Below are positions 24,621-34,700 of a stretch of DNA of 64,000 bases, piece by piece. The notes beneath the pieces were generated by a model. That model saw nothing but the letters and a program-made list of their open reading frames with translations, was not told the DNA's origin and did not search any database. The stretch lies in NCBI GenBank assembly GCA_963705545.1, contig CAVPJX010000004.1, forward strand, positions 186,001 through 250,000, in the 5' to 3' direction. Position numbers and translations under genes: made by a program. How positions within the stretch are numbered: the stretch's first letter is position 1; the number at the start of each line of letters is the position of its first letter. This DNA is from DATBLY01 sp963705545 (GTDB taxonomy: Bacteria; Actinomycetota; UBA4738; HRBIN12).

Positions 24621-25891
24621 GAGGCGTCGGGATCGATGCCGAGGAGCTCGGCGAGGAGCCGGGCGTGCGCTCGCTCGCTCCCCGGCTCGGCGCGCTCCTT
24701 CAGCTCGACGATCGGGTCGTGCAGGAGCTTCGCGGCGATCCCCCGGGCGAGCGCCACGACCGCGGACCGCTCCTCGGGCGTCAGGTCGACCAGGCGCGTC
24801 GCCTGCCGGTCCAGCTCGCCCTGCACGATCTGGTCGCCCCGTTCGCGGATCGCCCGGATCAACGGCGCCAGACCGTCGGCCTGCCGTCGGACGACGAACC
24901 GCCGGACCTCCTCCGCGACGATCCGGTGCCCGTGCGCGATCTCGTCGGCCGTCGCCTCGCCGTGCACGGCGACCCGCTCGCGGAGCGCGCCGACGTCGAT
25001 CACGTGGATGTCCGCGAGCTCGGCCACGGCGGGGTCGACGTCCCGCGGAACGGCGAGGTCGATCAGCACGAGCGGACGACCCGCGCGCACGACGGCGCCC
25101 TCCCGCAACGCGTCCACGCCGACCACGATCGCCGGCGCGCCCGTCGCCGAGATCACCAGGTCGGCCTCGGCCAGGGCCTCGGGCAGCGCGTCCAGGTCCC
25201 CGTGGGCGGCATCGGTCCGCTCCGCGAGCGCGCGGGCCCGCTCCACCGACCGGTTCAGGATCCGCAGCGGCCCGGCGCCCCGGTGGCGGAGGTGCTTCAC
25301 GGCGAGGGACGCCATCTGGCCGGCGCCGATCACGACCGCCGAACGTCCGGCGATCCCGCCGGTGATCTCGACGGCGAGGTCCGTCCCGATCGTGACGTAG
25401 GCGTCCGGCGCGGCTCCGAGCGCCGTCTCGCCACGGACCCGGCGTCCCGCGCGCCCCGCGGCGTGGAACAGGCCCGTCAGCACGGACCCGGCCGCGCCCT
25501 CGTCCTGGGCGCGCCGGATGGCCTCGCGGACCTGGGTGCCGATCTGCGTCTCGCCGACCACCATCGAGTCGAGCCCCGATGCCACCGCGAACAGGTGGTC
25601 CGCGGCGTCGCGCTCCCAGTTCGCGTACATCGGCTCGGCGAGCTCGTCGGGATCGACCTCTCGCGCCTGCGCGAGGAACCGCTTCACGGCCTGGAAGCCC
25701 GAGTGGTAGGTGGGGACGCTCGCGTACACCTCCACGCGGTTGCAGGTGGACAGGATCACGGCCTCGTCGATCGCGTCCTCGTCCAGCGCCCCGCGGTACG
25801 CCTTCGCCAGGTCGTCGTCGGTGAACGCGAGCCGCTCCAGCAGCTCGATCGGCGCACGCCGGTACGAGATCCCGAGGTTGAGGATGGCCAT
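24617..25891 (-). CDS. hemA: Glutamyl-tRNA reductase
   Basis: 424 residues. NADPH-dependent reduction of glutamyl-tRNA(Glu) to glutamate-1-semialdehyde, the committed step of the C5 pathway. The catalytic cysteine is C50 in LSTCNRVEVYA. The SGLDSMVVGETQI motif, the NADPH-binding VVIGAGQMASLAVKHL and the C-terminal dimerisation helices are present. First gene of the overlapping operon hemA-hemC-hemD-methyltransferase. TAGACT lies 16 nt upstream of the ATG, so this gene may have a short leader, unlike many neighbours. Confidence 0.97.
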   Translation of the reverse strand: MAILNLGISYRRAPIELLERLAFTDDDLAKAYRGALDEDAIDEAVILSTCNRVEVYASVPTYHSGFQAVKRFLAQAREVDPDELAEPMYANWERDAADHLFAVASGLDSMVVGETQIGTQVREAIRRAQDEGAAGSVLTGLFHAAGRAGRRVRGETALGAAPDAYVTIGTDLAVEITGGIAGRSAVVIGAGQMASLAVKHLRHRGAGPLRILNRSVERARALAERTDAAHGDLDALPEALAEADLVISATGAPAIVVGVDALREGAVVRAGRPLVLIDLAVPRDVDPAVAELADIHVIDVGALRERVAVHGEATADEIAHGHRIVAEEVRRFVVRRQADGLAPLIRAIRERGDQIVQGELDRQATRLVDLTPEERSAVVALARGIAAKLLHDPIVELKERAEPGSERAHARLLAELLGIDPDAS

Positions 25892-25910
25892 GACGAGGTC
25901 TGGCGGCAGT

Positions 25911-27056
25911 CTAGCGGCGTCCGTCGAACCGGAGTGGGTCGAACGCCGATGGGTCGAAGGGTGGCTCCGTCCCTCCGACCATCGCGACGACGAGCTCGGA
26001 CGTGCCGCCCCCCAGGATCACGCCCTCCGAGCCGTGCCCCGTCGCGACGATCAGGCCCTCGAGGACGCGGCCGATCAGGGGCCGGTCGTCGGGCGACAGC
26101 GGTCGTACGCCCCACCACGAGGTCCGCACCTCGGCCGCCGCCAGGGCCGGGACGAGGTCGATCGCGTCGGCGACCTGGTGGCGCGGCACCGTGGGATCGG
26201 CCGGCTCGGGTCCGATGGCGGGCTCGCGCGACGAGCCGATCAGGATCGAGCCGTCCGGGTGCGGGTTCAGGAGGGCTCCGCCGAGCGCTGTCACCCCTTC
26301 GTCCGCGAACTCGCGGCCCGACGGCGCCGCGGCGGCCCCGGCTCGCCAGTCGCTCTCGCGCCACCCGACCCGTTCGACGAGGTGGCGCACGAGCGGGCCG
26401 GGCGGCTGCAGACGGACGATCCAGCCGCGGGCGGGGCGGACCGGCAGCCGGATCCCGAGCGGATCGAGGAGCGCGGTCGACCAGGGGCCGGCGGCGAGCA
26501 CGACCTCGTCGGCCGCGATCCGTCCGTCGTCGGTGATCACGCCGCGGACGCGATCGCCGACCACGTCGAACGCCCGCACCGTGAGGTGATGGCGGATCGT
26601 CGCCCCCGCATCGGCCGCGAGCAGCGCGAGCCCGACGGTCAGCGCCGCCGGGTCGAGGCGCAGCCCACCGTCGTCGAGCCATCCACGTTGCGCCGCAGGG
26701 GAGAGCCCGGGTTCGAGGGCGAGCAGCTCGTCGCGCTCGAGCGCGCGGACCGCGGTGACGGTCGCCGGTTCCGGATCCCCGGCGAACCCGACCAGCAGGT
26801 GACCGACGGGTTCCGCGTCGATCCAGATCGGCAGCGGCGCCCGCTCGGCGGCGTCCCGGTAGCGGCGCAGCGAGGGCTCGAAGAGCGGGCGGTTCGCCGC
26901 GTCGTCCGGGGCGACGAGCCAGCCCTGGTTGCGCCCGGACGCCCCCGCGGCGAGCTCGTCGCGCTCGATCAGCGTGACGGAGGCGCCGGCGGCCGTGAGC
27001 GCGTGGGCGCAGGCCGCCCCGATGATGCCGCCCCCAACGACCACGACGTCCGGCAT
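25911..27056 (-). CDS. DadA-like FAD-dependent amino-acid/amine oxidoreductase
   Basis: 381 residues. The N-terminal VVVVGGGIIGAACAHALTAAG and the conserved arginine-glycine patch AAGASGRNQGWL are typical of the D-amino-acid dehydrogenase/glycine oxidase superfamily. EVVLAAGPWST and the C-terminal VATGHGSEGVILGGGTSELV form the rest of the FAD site. It deaminates an amino acid or amine, but the substrate cannot be read. No ThiG or ThiS genes are nearby, so a ThiO role is not supported. TAGGCT lies 7 nt before the ATG. It ends 19 nt before the hemA start on the same strand and may be transcribed into the haem operon. Confidence 0.85.
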   Translation of the reverse strand: MPDVVVVGGGIIGAACAHALTAAGASVTLIERDELAAGASGRNQGWLVAPDDAANRPLFEPSLRRYRDAAERAPLPIWIDAEPVGHLLVGFAGDPEPATVTAVRALERDELLALEPGLSPAAQRGWLDDGGLRLDPAALTVGLALLAADAGATIRHHLTVRAFDVVGDRVRGVITDDGRIAADEVVLAAGPWSTALLDPLGIRLPVRPARGWIVRLQPPGPLVRHLVERVGWRESDWRAGAAAAPSGREFADEGVTALGGALLNPHPDGSILIGSSREPAIGPEPADPTVPRHQVADAIDLVPALAAAEVRTSWWGVRPLSPDDRPLIGRVLEGLIVATGHGSEGVILGGGTSELVVAMVGGTEPPFDPSAFDPLRFDGRR

Positions 27057-27063
27057 GCGGCGA

Positions 27064-27069
27064 AGCCTA
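27064..27069 (-). promoter_or_regulatory. -10 box of the DadA-like gene (leaderless layout)
   Basis: TAGGCT on the minus strand followed by 7 nt and the ATG at 27056. Confidence 0.4.
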
Positions 27070-27133
27070 CCGCCGGTCCTTCCGGCCTCGATCGATGGGG
27101 AGCATCCCGGCAGGGTCTTCTAGAATCGGCGAC

Positions 27134-27223
27134 GGAGACGTGCCTGAGTGGCCGAAAGGAGCCGCCTGCTAAGCGGTTAGGGGGTGTTGAGCTCCCTCCC
27201 GGGTTCGAATCCCGGCGTCTCCG
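27134..27223 (+). tRNA. tRNA-Ser, anticodon GCT
   Basis: Acceptor GGAGACG/CGTCTCC. Anticodon loop CTGCTAA within a CCGC/GCGG stem, anticodon GCT reading AGC and AGU. Long class II variable arm. T arm CCGGG-TTCGAAT-CCCGG. TAGAAT (27121-27126) is a likely -10 box. Confidence 0.95.
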
Positions 27224-27253
27224 CCGGTCGACGCGGGTCCGGTCCGAGGCCCG

Positions 27254-27670
27254 TCAGCTGCACTCCTGATCCTGGACGTCCTGCACGAGCGTCTCGACCG
27301 AGGACACGAGCCCCGAGATCGCGGTCGTGGCGTCGGATGCGAGGTCCGTGATCGGGGTGCCGCCCTTCAGCTGCTGGACGACGGCGTCGACGGCGGTCAC
27401 GGAGGCATCCACGGCGCTCACGTCGTCGGAGTACGCGTCGGACGCCTCCTGCTTCACGTCGGCGAACGAGGACTTCACGGCATCCACCTGCTGGGTGAGC
27501 GCGTCCACGCCGTCGTCGAGGACGTTCACGTCCCGCAGCGCCTGGAGGTTCGATCGCAGGCCGTCCACGCTCTGGCACAGGGCGGACTCCGATGAGCAGG
27601 CGGCGAGCACGAGCAGGAACGGCAACGCGACGGCCGCGACCATCGTTCGACGGATCTGATCTCGTTTCAT
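27254..27670 (-). CDS. Small predicted lipoprotein, unknown function
   Basis: 138 residues. N-terminal signal MKRDQIRRTMVAAVALPFLL followed by lipobox LAAC with the lipidated cysteine at C25. The mature part is mostly helical with heptad-like spacing (VDALTQQVDAVKSSFADVKQ, then VTAVDAVVQQLKGG), suggesting a coiled coil. Two further cysteines, C32 and the penultimate C137, could form a disulfide linking the two ends. Exported and membrane-anchored, probably on the outside of the cytoplasmic membrane. No known domain is recognised. It is downstream of the AhpD-like pair on the same strand with a 40-nt gap and could be co-transcribed. Confidence 0.75.
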   Translation of the reverse strand: MKRDQIRRTMVAAVALPFLLVLAACSSESALCQSVDGLRSNLQALRDVNVLDDGVDALTQQVDAVKSSFADVKQEASDAYSDDVSAVDASVTAVDAVVQQLKGGTPITDLASDATTAISGLVSSVETLVQDVQDQECS

Positions 27671-27712
27671 GGATCCACCTCCGACGGATGGGTCAGGGCC
27701 TCAGGGACGGTC

Positions 27713-28294
27713 CTAAAGGTACCCGTGCTTGAGCAGGCGATCGGCGCTCTTCCCGTATTCCTTCGCGCTGACCGCCAGGAATCCGAGCGAGTCGGCGATC
27801 CGATCGATCGTGTTGAACAGGAAGCCGACGTACAGCGCGTCGACCACGCCTTCCTCGCTCACGCCCGCGCGCAGGAGTCGTTGGACGTCGCTCGCGGCGA
27901 GCTCGTTCGGCCGCAACGTCATCGTTTCGAGCAGCTCGAGGGCGGCGGCGACCCGCTCATCGACGGGTGCGGTGCGCCGATCCGCCAGCACGGCAGCCGT
28001 CGCCTCGTTCCCGAAGCTCTTCGACGCGACCGCGCCGTGAGCCCCCGTTCAGAACACACATCGGTTCCGCTCGGAGACGAACGCCGCGAACAGCTCTCGT
28101 TCGCCGACGGTCCACTCCGAGGGGCCCCGCATGACCTCCTGGATCAGCTGGTTGAACGGATCGCCGAAGAACGCCGGCCGGAACGAGAGCGTCTTCACGA
28201 CGTCGAGCGTCGGCGCCCCGGAGACCAGCCGGATCATCGCGAACTTCGCCTTCGCGCCCAGGCCCCGGCCTCGCGCGACCGCCTCGAGCCGCAT
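27713..28294 (-). CDS. AhpD-like (carboxymuconolactone decarboxylase family) probable selenoprotein with in-frame UGA
   Basis: Reading from ATG 28294, an 81-residue frame ends at TGA 28049-28051, and exactly the same frame continues for 111 more codons to the stop at 27713. The TGA is codon 82. The surrounding residues give E67-x11-C79-x2-U82-x3-H86, the complete AhpD peroxidase signature with selenocysteine replacing the second catalytic cysteine. Downstream sequence (TGAHGAVASKSFGNEAT, then helical AhpD-like sequence to LLKHGYL) is intact, and the full 193-residue length suits the family. A SECIS-like hairpin starts 4 nt after the UGA. AhpD-like proteins reduce peroxides; AhpD-like selenoproteins are known from metagenomes. 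The ATG overlaps the upstream gene's stop (TGATG), so the two are translationally coupled. The alternative is a TGC-to-TGA base error, but all other suspected errors here are indels. Confidence 0.8.
28013..28045 (-). promoter_or_regulatory. Bacterial SECIS-like hairpin downstream of the UGA codon
   Basis: Numbering from the base after UGA: bases 4-10 pair with 30-36 (seven pairs, two of them G-U), a small A/AA internal loop follows, then bases 12-17 pair with 22-27 (six pairs, one G-U). The apical loop is GGUC at bases 18-21. The E. coli fdhF SECIS also has a GGUC in its apical loop, about 19-22 nt after the UGA. Position and loop sequence both match what SelB recognises. The element lies within the coding sequence, as in other bacterial selenoproteins. 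Confidence 0.65.
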
Positions 28295-28653
28295 CAGGCG
28301 CCGTCCCGGGCCGCTCGCAGGGCTTGGAGCCCCGCGTCGAGACGCGCGCGGGCCGCGCCGTAGGCGGACGCGATGCTGACCTCGAAGATCGCGTCGTCGT
28401 CGGCGCCGCCCTCCGCGAGTTCGGCCACCATCCGGTCGGTGACGCGGTAGGCATGGCGATGGATGGTGTCGACGAACGCCGCGAACGTCTCGGGGACATC
28501 CTCGCTGACCGCCGCTGCCCGCCGGGTCTGCGCCGGGATGACGCCGGGACCGTCGAGGATCGCTGTCTCCGAGGGTGTCGAGTTTCGGTCGGTGACGATC
28601 CATGGGCTCGTCGAGCATGGCGGGAGTATGTGGAACGGATCTCGGCTCGGCAA
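28294..28653 (-). CDS. Small helical AhpD-associated protein
   Basis: Up to 119 residues. The C-terminal two thirds (ETFAAFVDTIHRHAYRVTDR and IFEVSIASAYGAARARLDAG) look like a short all-helical protein related to half an AhpD fold, without a catalytic CxxC. I believe similar small proteins accompany CMD-family genes in other actinobacteria. The N-terminus is uncertain: ATG 28653 is the only standard start in frame, but the first 45 residues do not look conserved. Its stop overlaps the ATG of the probable selenoprotein (TGATG), implying coupled translation and perhaps a complex. No cysteine pair, so it is unlikely to be a peroxidase itself. Confidence 0.6.
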   Translation of the reverse strand: MPSRDPFHILPPCSTSPWIVTDRNSTPSETAILDGPGVIPAQTRRAAAVSEDVPETFAAFVDTIHRHAYRVTDRMVAELAEGGADDDAIFEVSIASAYGAARARLDAGLQALRAARDGA

Positions 28654-28680
28654 CCGGTGGACCCGGCTGGCGAGGCGGCC

Positions 28681-28708
28681 TCACCTCGCGGTTGAGACCG
28701 CGAGGTGA
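28681..28708. terminator. Strong hairpin between the PKD giant and the AhpD-like unit
   Basis: Perfect 12-bp inverted repeat TCACCTCGCGGT-TGAG-ACCGCGAGGTGA, starting 22 nt downstream of the PKD gene stop (minus strand). No T-run. Probably the terminator that separates this gene from the AhpD-like pair. Confidence 0.65.
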
Positions 28709-28730
28709 GGCCCCTCAGCTCAGAGGGCTG

Positions 28731-31700
28731 TCACGTCACCGTGACCTGTACCGTGTCGGTGGCCGCATCCCCCCACCAGTCGGTGAGGGTCAGCACCACC
28801 GTGTAGGTACCCGCCGCCGCGAACGTATGCGCCTGCGTCACGGTCGTCGACGTGGTGTTCGTCGTCCCGTCGCCCCAGCTCCACACGCGGGTGAAGCCGT
28901 CGCCGTTCGGGTCGCCCGAGCCGGCGCTCGAGAAGGTGCACACCCGGGCGACGCACGACACCGGCTCGACGATCACCGGGACCGGGGGCAGGTTGCCGGC
29001 CGGCTCGACGATCGTGACGACCCGCGGCGTCGCTGAGGCCGCGTCGCCCCACCCGTCGGTGACGGTGAGCGTGACGGTGTAGACGCCCGCCGCTAGGTAC
29101 GACTTCGACGGGTTCGCCGTCGTGGCGGTCGTGCCGTCGCCGAAGTTCCACAGGTAGGTGATCGAGTCGCCGTTCGGGTCGACCGTGCCGACGCTGGAGA
29201 AGGTGCACGCCAGCGCCACACACGTCACCGGGTTGAACACCGGGACCGGCGGCAGGTTGCCGGCCGGCTCGCCGACCACGACCACACGCGTCGCGATGGC
29301 CGCGTCACCCCACGCGTCGGTCACGGTGAGCGTCGCCGTGTAGGTGCCGTCGGCCGGGTACGTGAAGGACGGGGACACCGCCGTGCTGGTCGTCGTCCCG
29401 GACCCGAAGCCCACAGGTAGGTGAACGCGTCGCTGTTCGGCTCGTAGGAGCTGATCCCGTAGAAGGTGCACGTCCGGACCACGCACGTCACCGGGTTGAT
29501 GACCGGGACCGGCGCCACGTTGGTCGCCGGCTCGGCGATCGTGAAGCTCTGGGTCCCGGTGTTCGCGTTCCCCCACGCGTCGGTGAGGGTGAGCGTCACG
29601 GTGTAGGTGCCGTCGGCCAGGAACGTCTTCGACGGGCTGATGGACGTGTTCGTCGCCGGGCCGTCACTCCAGCTCCACAGGTAGGTGAAGGCATCGCCGT
29701 CAGGATCGGTCGAGCCGATCGCTGAGAAGGCGCACGACCGCGCGGTACACACCGGCGTGCCGATCACCACGTTCGGCGGCTGGTTGCCGGCGGGCTCCCC
29801 GACCGTGACGTTCACCGTCGCGGGTGTCGAGACGGCCCCCCACACGTCCGTGAGCGTGAGCGTCACCGTGTAGGTGTTGTCGGCGGCGTACGTGTGCGAC
29901 CCGCTGGCCGTGGTGGTGTTCGTTGTGCCGTCACCCCAGTTCCATGCGTAGGTGAACGCGTCGCCGTTCGGGTCGACCGACCCGACGCTCGGGATGGTGC
30001 ACGTCCGCACCACGCACGTGGGCGTGCCGATCGTCGCGTTCGGCGGCTGGTTGCCGGCCGGGATGCTGAACGTGACGTTCCTCGTCACCGGGAGGCTCGC
30101 ATCGCCCCACGCGTCGGTGACGGTCAGCGTCACCGTGTAGGCCTGGTTGGCCGCGAACGTGTGCGTCGGGGTCGCGCCGGTGCCGGCTGTGGTCGCGTCG
30201 CCCCAGTCCCACGAGTAGGTGATCGCATCGCCGTTCGGGTCGGACGAGCCGGTTCCGAAGAAGTTGCACGTCCGCGCGATGCACACCGGGTTGCCGATCG
30301 CCGCGATCGGCCGCAGGTTCCCGGCCGGCTCCGCGATGACGACGGTCCGCGTCGTGCTCGCCACGTTGCCCCACCCGTCGGTGACGAAGAGGGTCACCGT
30401 GTAGGTGGCGTCGGACGCGTACGTCTTCGACGGGGACGTCGACGTGCTGGTCGTCCCGTCGCCGAAGTTCCACAGCCGCGTGAACGAGTCTCCGACGTCC
30501 GGGTCTTCCGTGTCCGCGCTGGAGAAGTTGCACGTCCGCGCGGTGCACGACGGCGGGCTGATCACGGGGACCGGCGGCTGGTTGCCGGCCGGCTCCGCGA
30601 TCGTGACCAGCCGCGAAGTGACGCCCGAGAGGCCGTTCTCGTCACGCACGGTCAGCGTCACCGTGTAGGTGCCCGGGCTCGTGTAGGTCCGGGTCGGGAG
30701 CGGGCCAGAGCCCGAGCCGCTGCCGAAGTTCCACGAGTACGTCAGCGTCGCGGGCGATTCGTCGGTCGACGAGCGGCCGTCGAAGGTGCACACGTTCTGC
30801 ACGCAGCTGTACGTGAAGTTGGCGACGGGCGGCAGGCTCGTCGGGGAGCCCGTCACCGTCACGTTGCGCTGGCTCGGCACGGTCGTCGTGAACCCGTGCT
30901 GGTCTTCGCCCCGGGCGAAGACCGTGTAGCTCCCCGGCGGGATCACTGGCGTGGTGTAGGAGAAGTTCGATCCGGGCGAGCCGGGGCTGTTCAGGAACGC
31001 CGTCCTCCAGCTCACGGATGTGCTGGAGAAGCCGCCGGACGAGCTCATGTACTGGCCGAGGGCGTTCCTGATCGCCACGTGCGCCTCGGCGATCTGCTGA
31101 TCGTCCTCCACCCGTCCGCTGACGAAGATCCGTCCGTCGGTGAAGGTGCCCCCTTCCGGCGGCTGCAGCAGGTTCTCCGTGACCGTCGGCGGCAGGTCGC
31201 CGGGGTAGATCGGGTACCTGGACGTCGCTCCCGAGGTCGAGGGATCCTGCTGATCCGACGTGTCGTAGGCGTACGCCGTCACGTCGTAGTCGCCCTGGGT
31301 CGGCAGGTTGACCGACAAGGTCCACGTCGTGCTCGTCGCGTTGGGGCTCGCCAGCGTCGCGTTGAGGGAGGCGAACTGGCCGCCCAGGGTTCCGTTCGGC
31401 TGGAGGTAGCGCTGGCTGTCCCGCTCCTCGATCGTCAGCCGAACCGCCGAGACGCCGATGTCGTCCGTCGCGGCGCCGGCCAGGTCCAGGTGCAGGACCT
31501 GCACGCCGTTCACGGTCCCGGTGGGGCTGATCGTGCCGTTCGGGAACGCGTCCCCCGGGACCTGGACGTTGATCGTCAGCCGACCCTCGTCGTTGTTGGA
31601 CGTGTTGAGCCCCAGGTCGTCGGTCGCGGACACCGAGAACGAATAGGTCCCCGGTCGCAGGTTGAACGGCGTCGTGTAGGACCAGTTGTAGGTGGTCCCG

Positions 31701-34700
31701 TTGATCCCGCTCTCCGGCGAGATGCGACAATCGCCTTGTTGCAGGCCCACGCCCCACGTGCAGTCCGACGCCAGGTTCTCCTGCGTGGCGCTGTTGCGCA
31801 GGTTGATCTCCACGAGGTCCAGGCCCTCGTCGTCGGTGGCTGTCCCCGAGAACGTCACGGGGCTCCCCGGCGCCATCGTGAGCGGGGCGATCGTCACGGG
31901 CGGGACCATCACCGCCGGCGTCGCGATCGTCACGGTCGGCGGGATCGCGGTGTCGCTGACGAGCCAGGTGCGATCCGCGCTGCGCAGGTCCGACTGGCCG
32001 GCCGTGTCGACCGCGATCGCCTGCATCGTCCATTGGCCTTCGTAGGGAACGGTGAACTCGTACGACCAGGTCGCGCTCGTGGCTCCCACCACGTCGGGCA
32101 AGCCACGGAACGTGTTGTAGGCGGTTGAGGTGGAGCCGTCATCCTGGAGATAGCGGTTCTGGGCGTCGCGGAACGAGAACGTGATCGAGTTCACGCCGAC
32201 GTCGTCCTGCGCCGTTCCGGTGACGGTGAAGGTCGTGGTGGGGATGACGCTCCCGCTCGGTCCGGAGACGGAGGTCGTCGGCGTCTCGTCGGCGAGCCCG
32301 AACGTCTCGAACCGCTTGAGCGCCTTGCTGGCGTCGCTGCTGCCGTTGATCGCGAACGTCTTGGCCCAGAGCTGGATCCGGTGGTTACCCGCGATCGTCA
32401 GCGGGAGCGACCAGGTGCTCGACGTCGCGCCGGGCGAGCCGAGGATCACGTTGATCGTGTTGCCGGTGTTCGCCGGGCCCCACGTCGTGCCGTCATCCAT
32501 GAGGTATCGGCCGGTGTCTCGCTCCCGAACCTCGATCTGGACCCGCTGGACGCCGCTGGTCGCGGTGGCCGTGCCGTTGACCACGAACGGGACGTCGGAC
32601 TCTTCCACGCGACCTTCGATCGGGTTGATGATCGTCGTCTCGTTCGGACCGACCGCGGGGATGCTGTTGAAGTCGTAGAAGGCGAGTCGCCAGACGTTCC
32701 GGTCGCCCTGGGTCGTTGCGTCACCACCCGTGATCAGGCCGCGCGGCATGACCAGCATCGCCTTGTTGCCCTCGAAGGAGTTGGATCCGGGGTTGAAGTT
32801 GTCGAGGGCCTTCCCGTCGACCGGGCTGACCGCGCCGATGTGTTCACGGGTGACGACGTCATCGCCGAGGCCGTAGCCGGCCAGGCCCTGGCCGCGGCCG
32901 TAGCCGACGTTGTCCAACCCCGGCCAGGGGTCGGGCGCCGTGGGCGACTCCATGTAGTTCATGTGGCCGCCCAGGTACACGGCGACCTCGCTGATCGCGA
33001 TCGAGTACACGCTGTCGAAGTTGCGTGAGATCCAGAGCGGTTGAACGTTGTCGCCGCCGGCGATCGGGTAGGCGACCGCCGTGTCGCTGATCGGTGGGCG
33101 GTCGCCGCCGGAGCCGCTGCTGACCACGAAGTACTGGTCGTTCGGCGCGATCGCGCCGGCGTAGATCCGGGTGACGCCGCCGACGAACTGCAGGTTGTCG
33201 TCCCACAGGTGGGAGCGCCATGGCAGCAGCTGGTTCGTCGTGAGATCGATCAGGCCCATGCCGTACCGATCCTGACCGGCGATCTGACGCCCGGTGTGTA
33301 CGACGAGGAGCTTGGTGCCGTCGTGGGTGATATCCATGGCCTGCACGCTCAGATCGCCGTTCACGCCGACGCCGCCGGACAGGTCGTTGTTGAAGTTGGT
33401 CACGAGCGCGCCGGTGGTCGAGTTCACGGCGGCGAGGCTGACCTTGGTGACGTTGTTGATCGTGGTGAACTGACCGCCGATGTAGACCGTCGTGTTGGAC
33501 GCCTCGACCGAGGTGGCCGCGGCGTTCGCGTTCGCGGTGAAGCCCGTGTTCAGGGCGCCGGTGGTCGGATTGAGCGAGGCCACCTTGCGCTTGGTGACCC
33601 CGTTCACCGTGTTGAACCGCCCGACGATGAAGAGCTTCGTGCCGTCCGGGGAGGCCTCGACCTCGGTGACACCGCCTCCGCCGAAGGTGGGTCGGAAGTT
33701 CGCGTCGACGAGACCGGTGTCGATGTTGAACGCCGCGAGGAACGGCTGGGCGTAGTTCGTGGTGTTGGTTCCGGTGTTGTTGCGGATCGACGTGAACCCG
33801 CCCGCCACGAACACGCGGTTGCCGATGTACGCGAGGTCGGTGATCTCACCGGTGTTGATGATCGGGATGTTCGTCCGGGGCTGGTCGTAGGCGATCCGGG
33901 TGTGGCCCGGTACGGGCTGCTGCCCACCCGAGGGAGCCGAGGACGCCGTGATCGACGCCGACACCGGGCTCAACTGGCTGACGTTCGGCGGGCTCGCCGC
34001 ATCCACCGCCTGGACGCGGTACGTGTGGCTCGTTCCTCCGGTCAGGGTCGGGTCGGTGTACGTGGTGTTCGTCGCCGTTCCGATCGGCGTGGTCGTGTTG
34101 CCGTCCCGATACACCCGGTAGGTGATCGGGAGGGAGGCCGGTGCCGGGTCCGTCGACGCCGCCCAGCTGATCTGGATCGTGCCAGGCGAGGGGCTGTTGC
34201 CGGAGGGCTGGCCCGGTGTCGTCGGAGGAGTGGTGTCCGGCGGACCGGACGACACCGTGATCGACGCCGACGCCGGGCTCAGCTGGCTGGCGTTCTGCGG
34301 GTTCGCCGCATCCACGGCCTGGACGCGGTACGTGTGACTCGTTCCTTGGGTCAGGTTCGGGTCGGTGTAGGTGGTGTTCGTCGTCGTCCCGATCGGCGTG
34401 GTCGTGTTGGCGTCCCGATACACCCGGTAGGTGATCGGCAGGGAGGCCGGCGCTGGGTCCGTCGACGCCGGCCAGCTGATCTGGATCGAGCCGGGGGACG
34501 GGCTGTTACCGGAGGGCTGGCCCGGTGTGCTCGGGGGGGTGGTGTCGGCCGGCGCGCCCTCGTCGCCGGGCGCCTGGTCCAGGACCACGTGGTCGAAGTT
34601 GACCGTGAAGGTCTTGGCGGCGTTGTCGCCGATCTGCACCCTGGCGACCCCGGCGGTCCCGGTGCTGACCTGCCAGGCGTTCACGATCTGAACCCCATCC

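Noticed and set aside
27713..28294. The AhpD-like gene as a frameshifted pseudogene like the others
   Set aside because: Unlike those, both parts are in the same frame; only one TGA codon separates them, at the catalytic cysteine position.
28740..30830. Regular DNA repeats considered as CRISPR or satellite
   Set aside because: The period of about 260 nt is in frame and encodes PKD domains; no short direct repeats with unique spacers.
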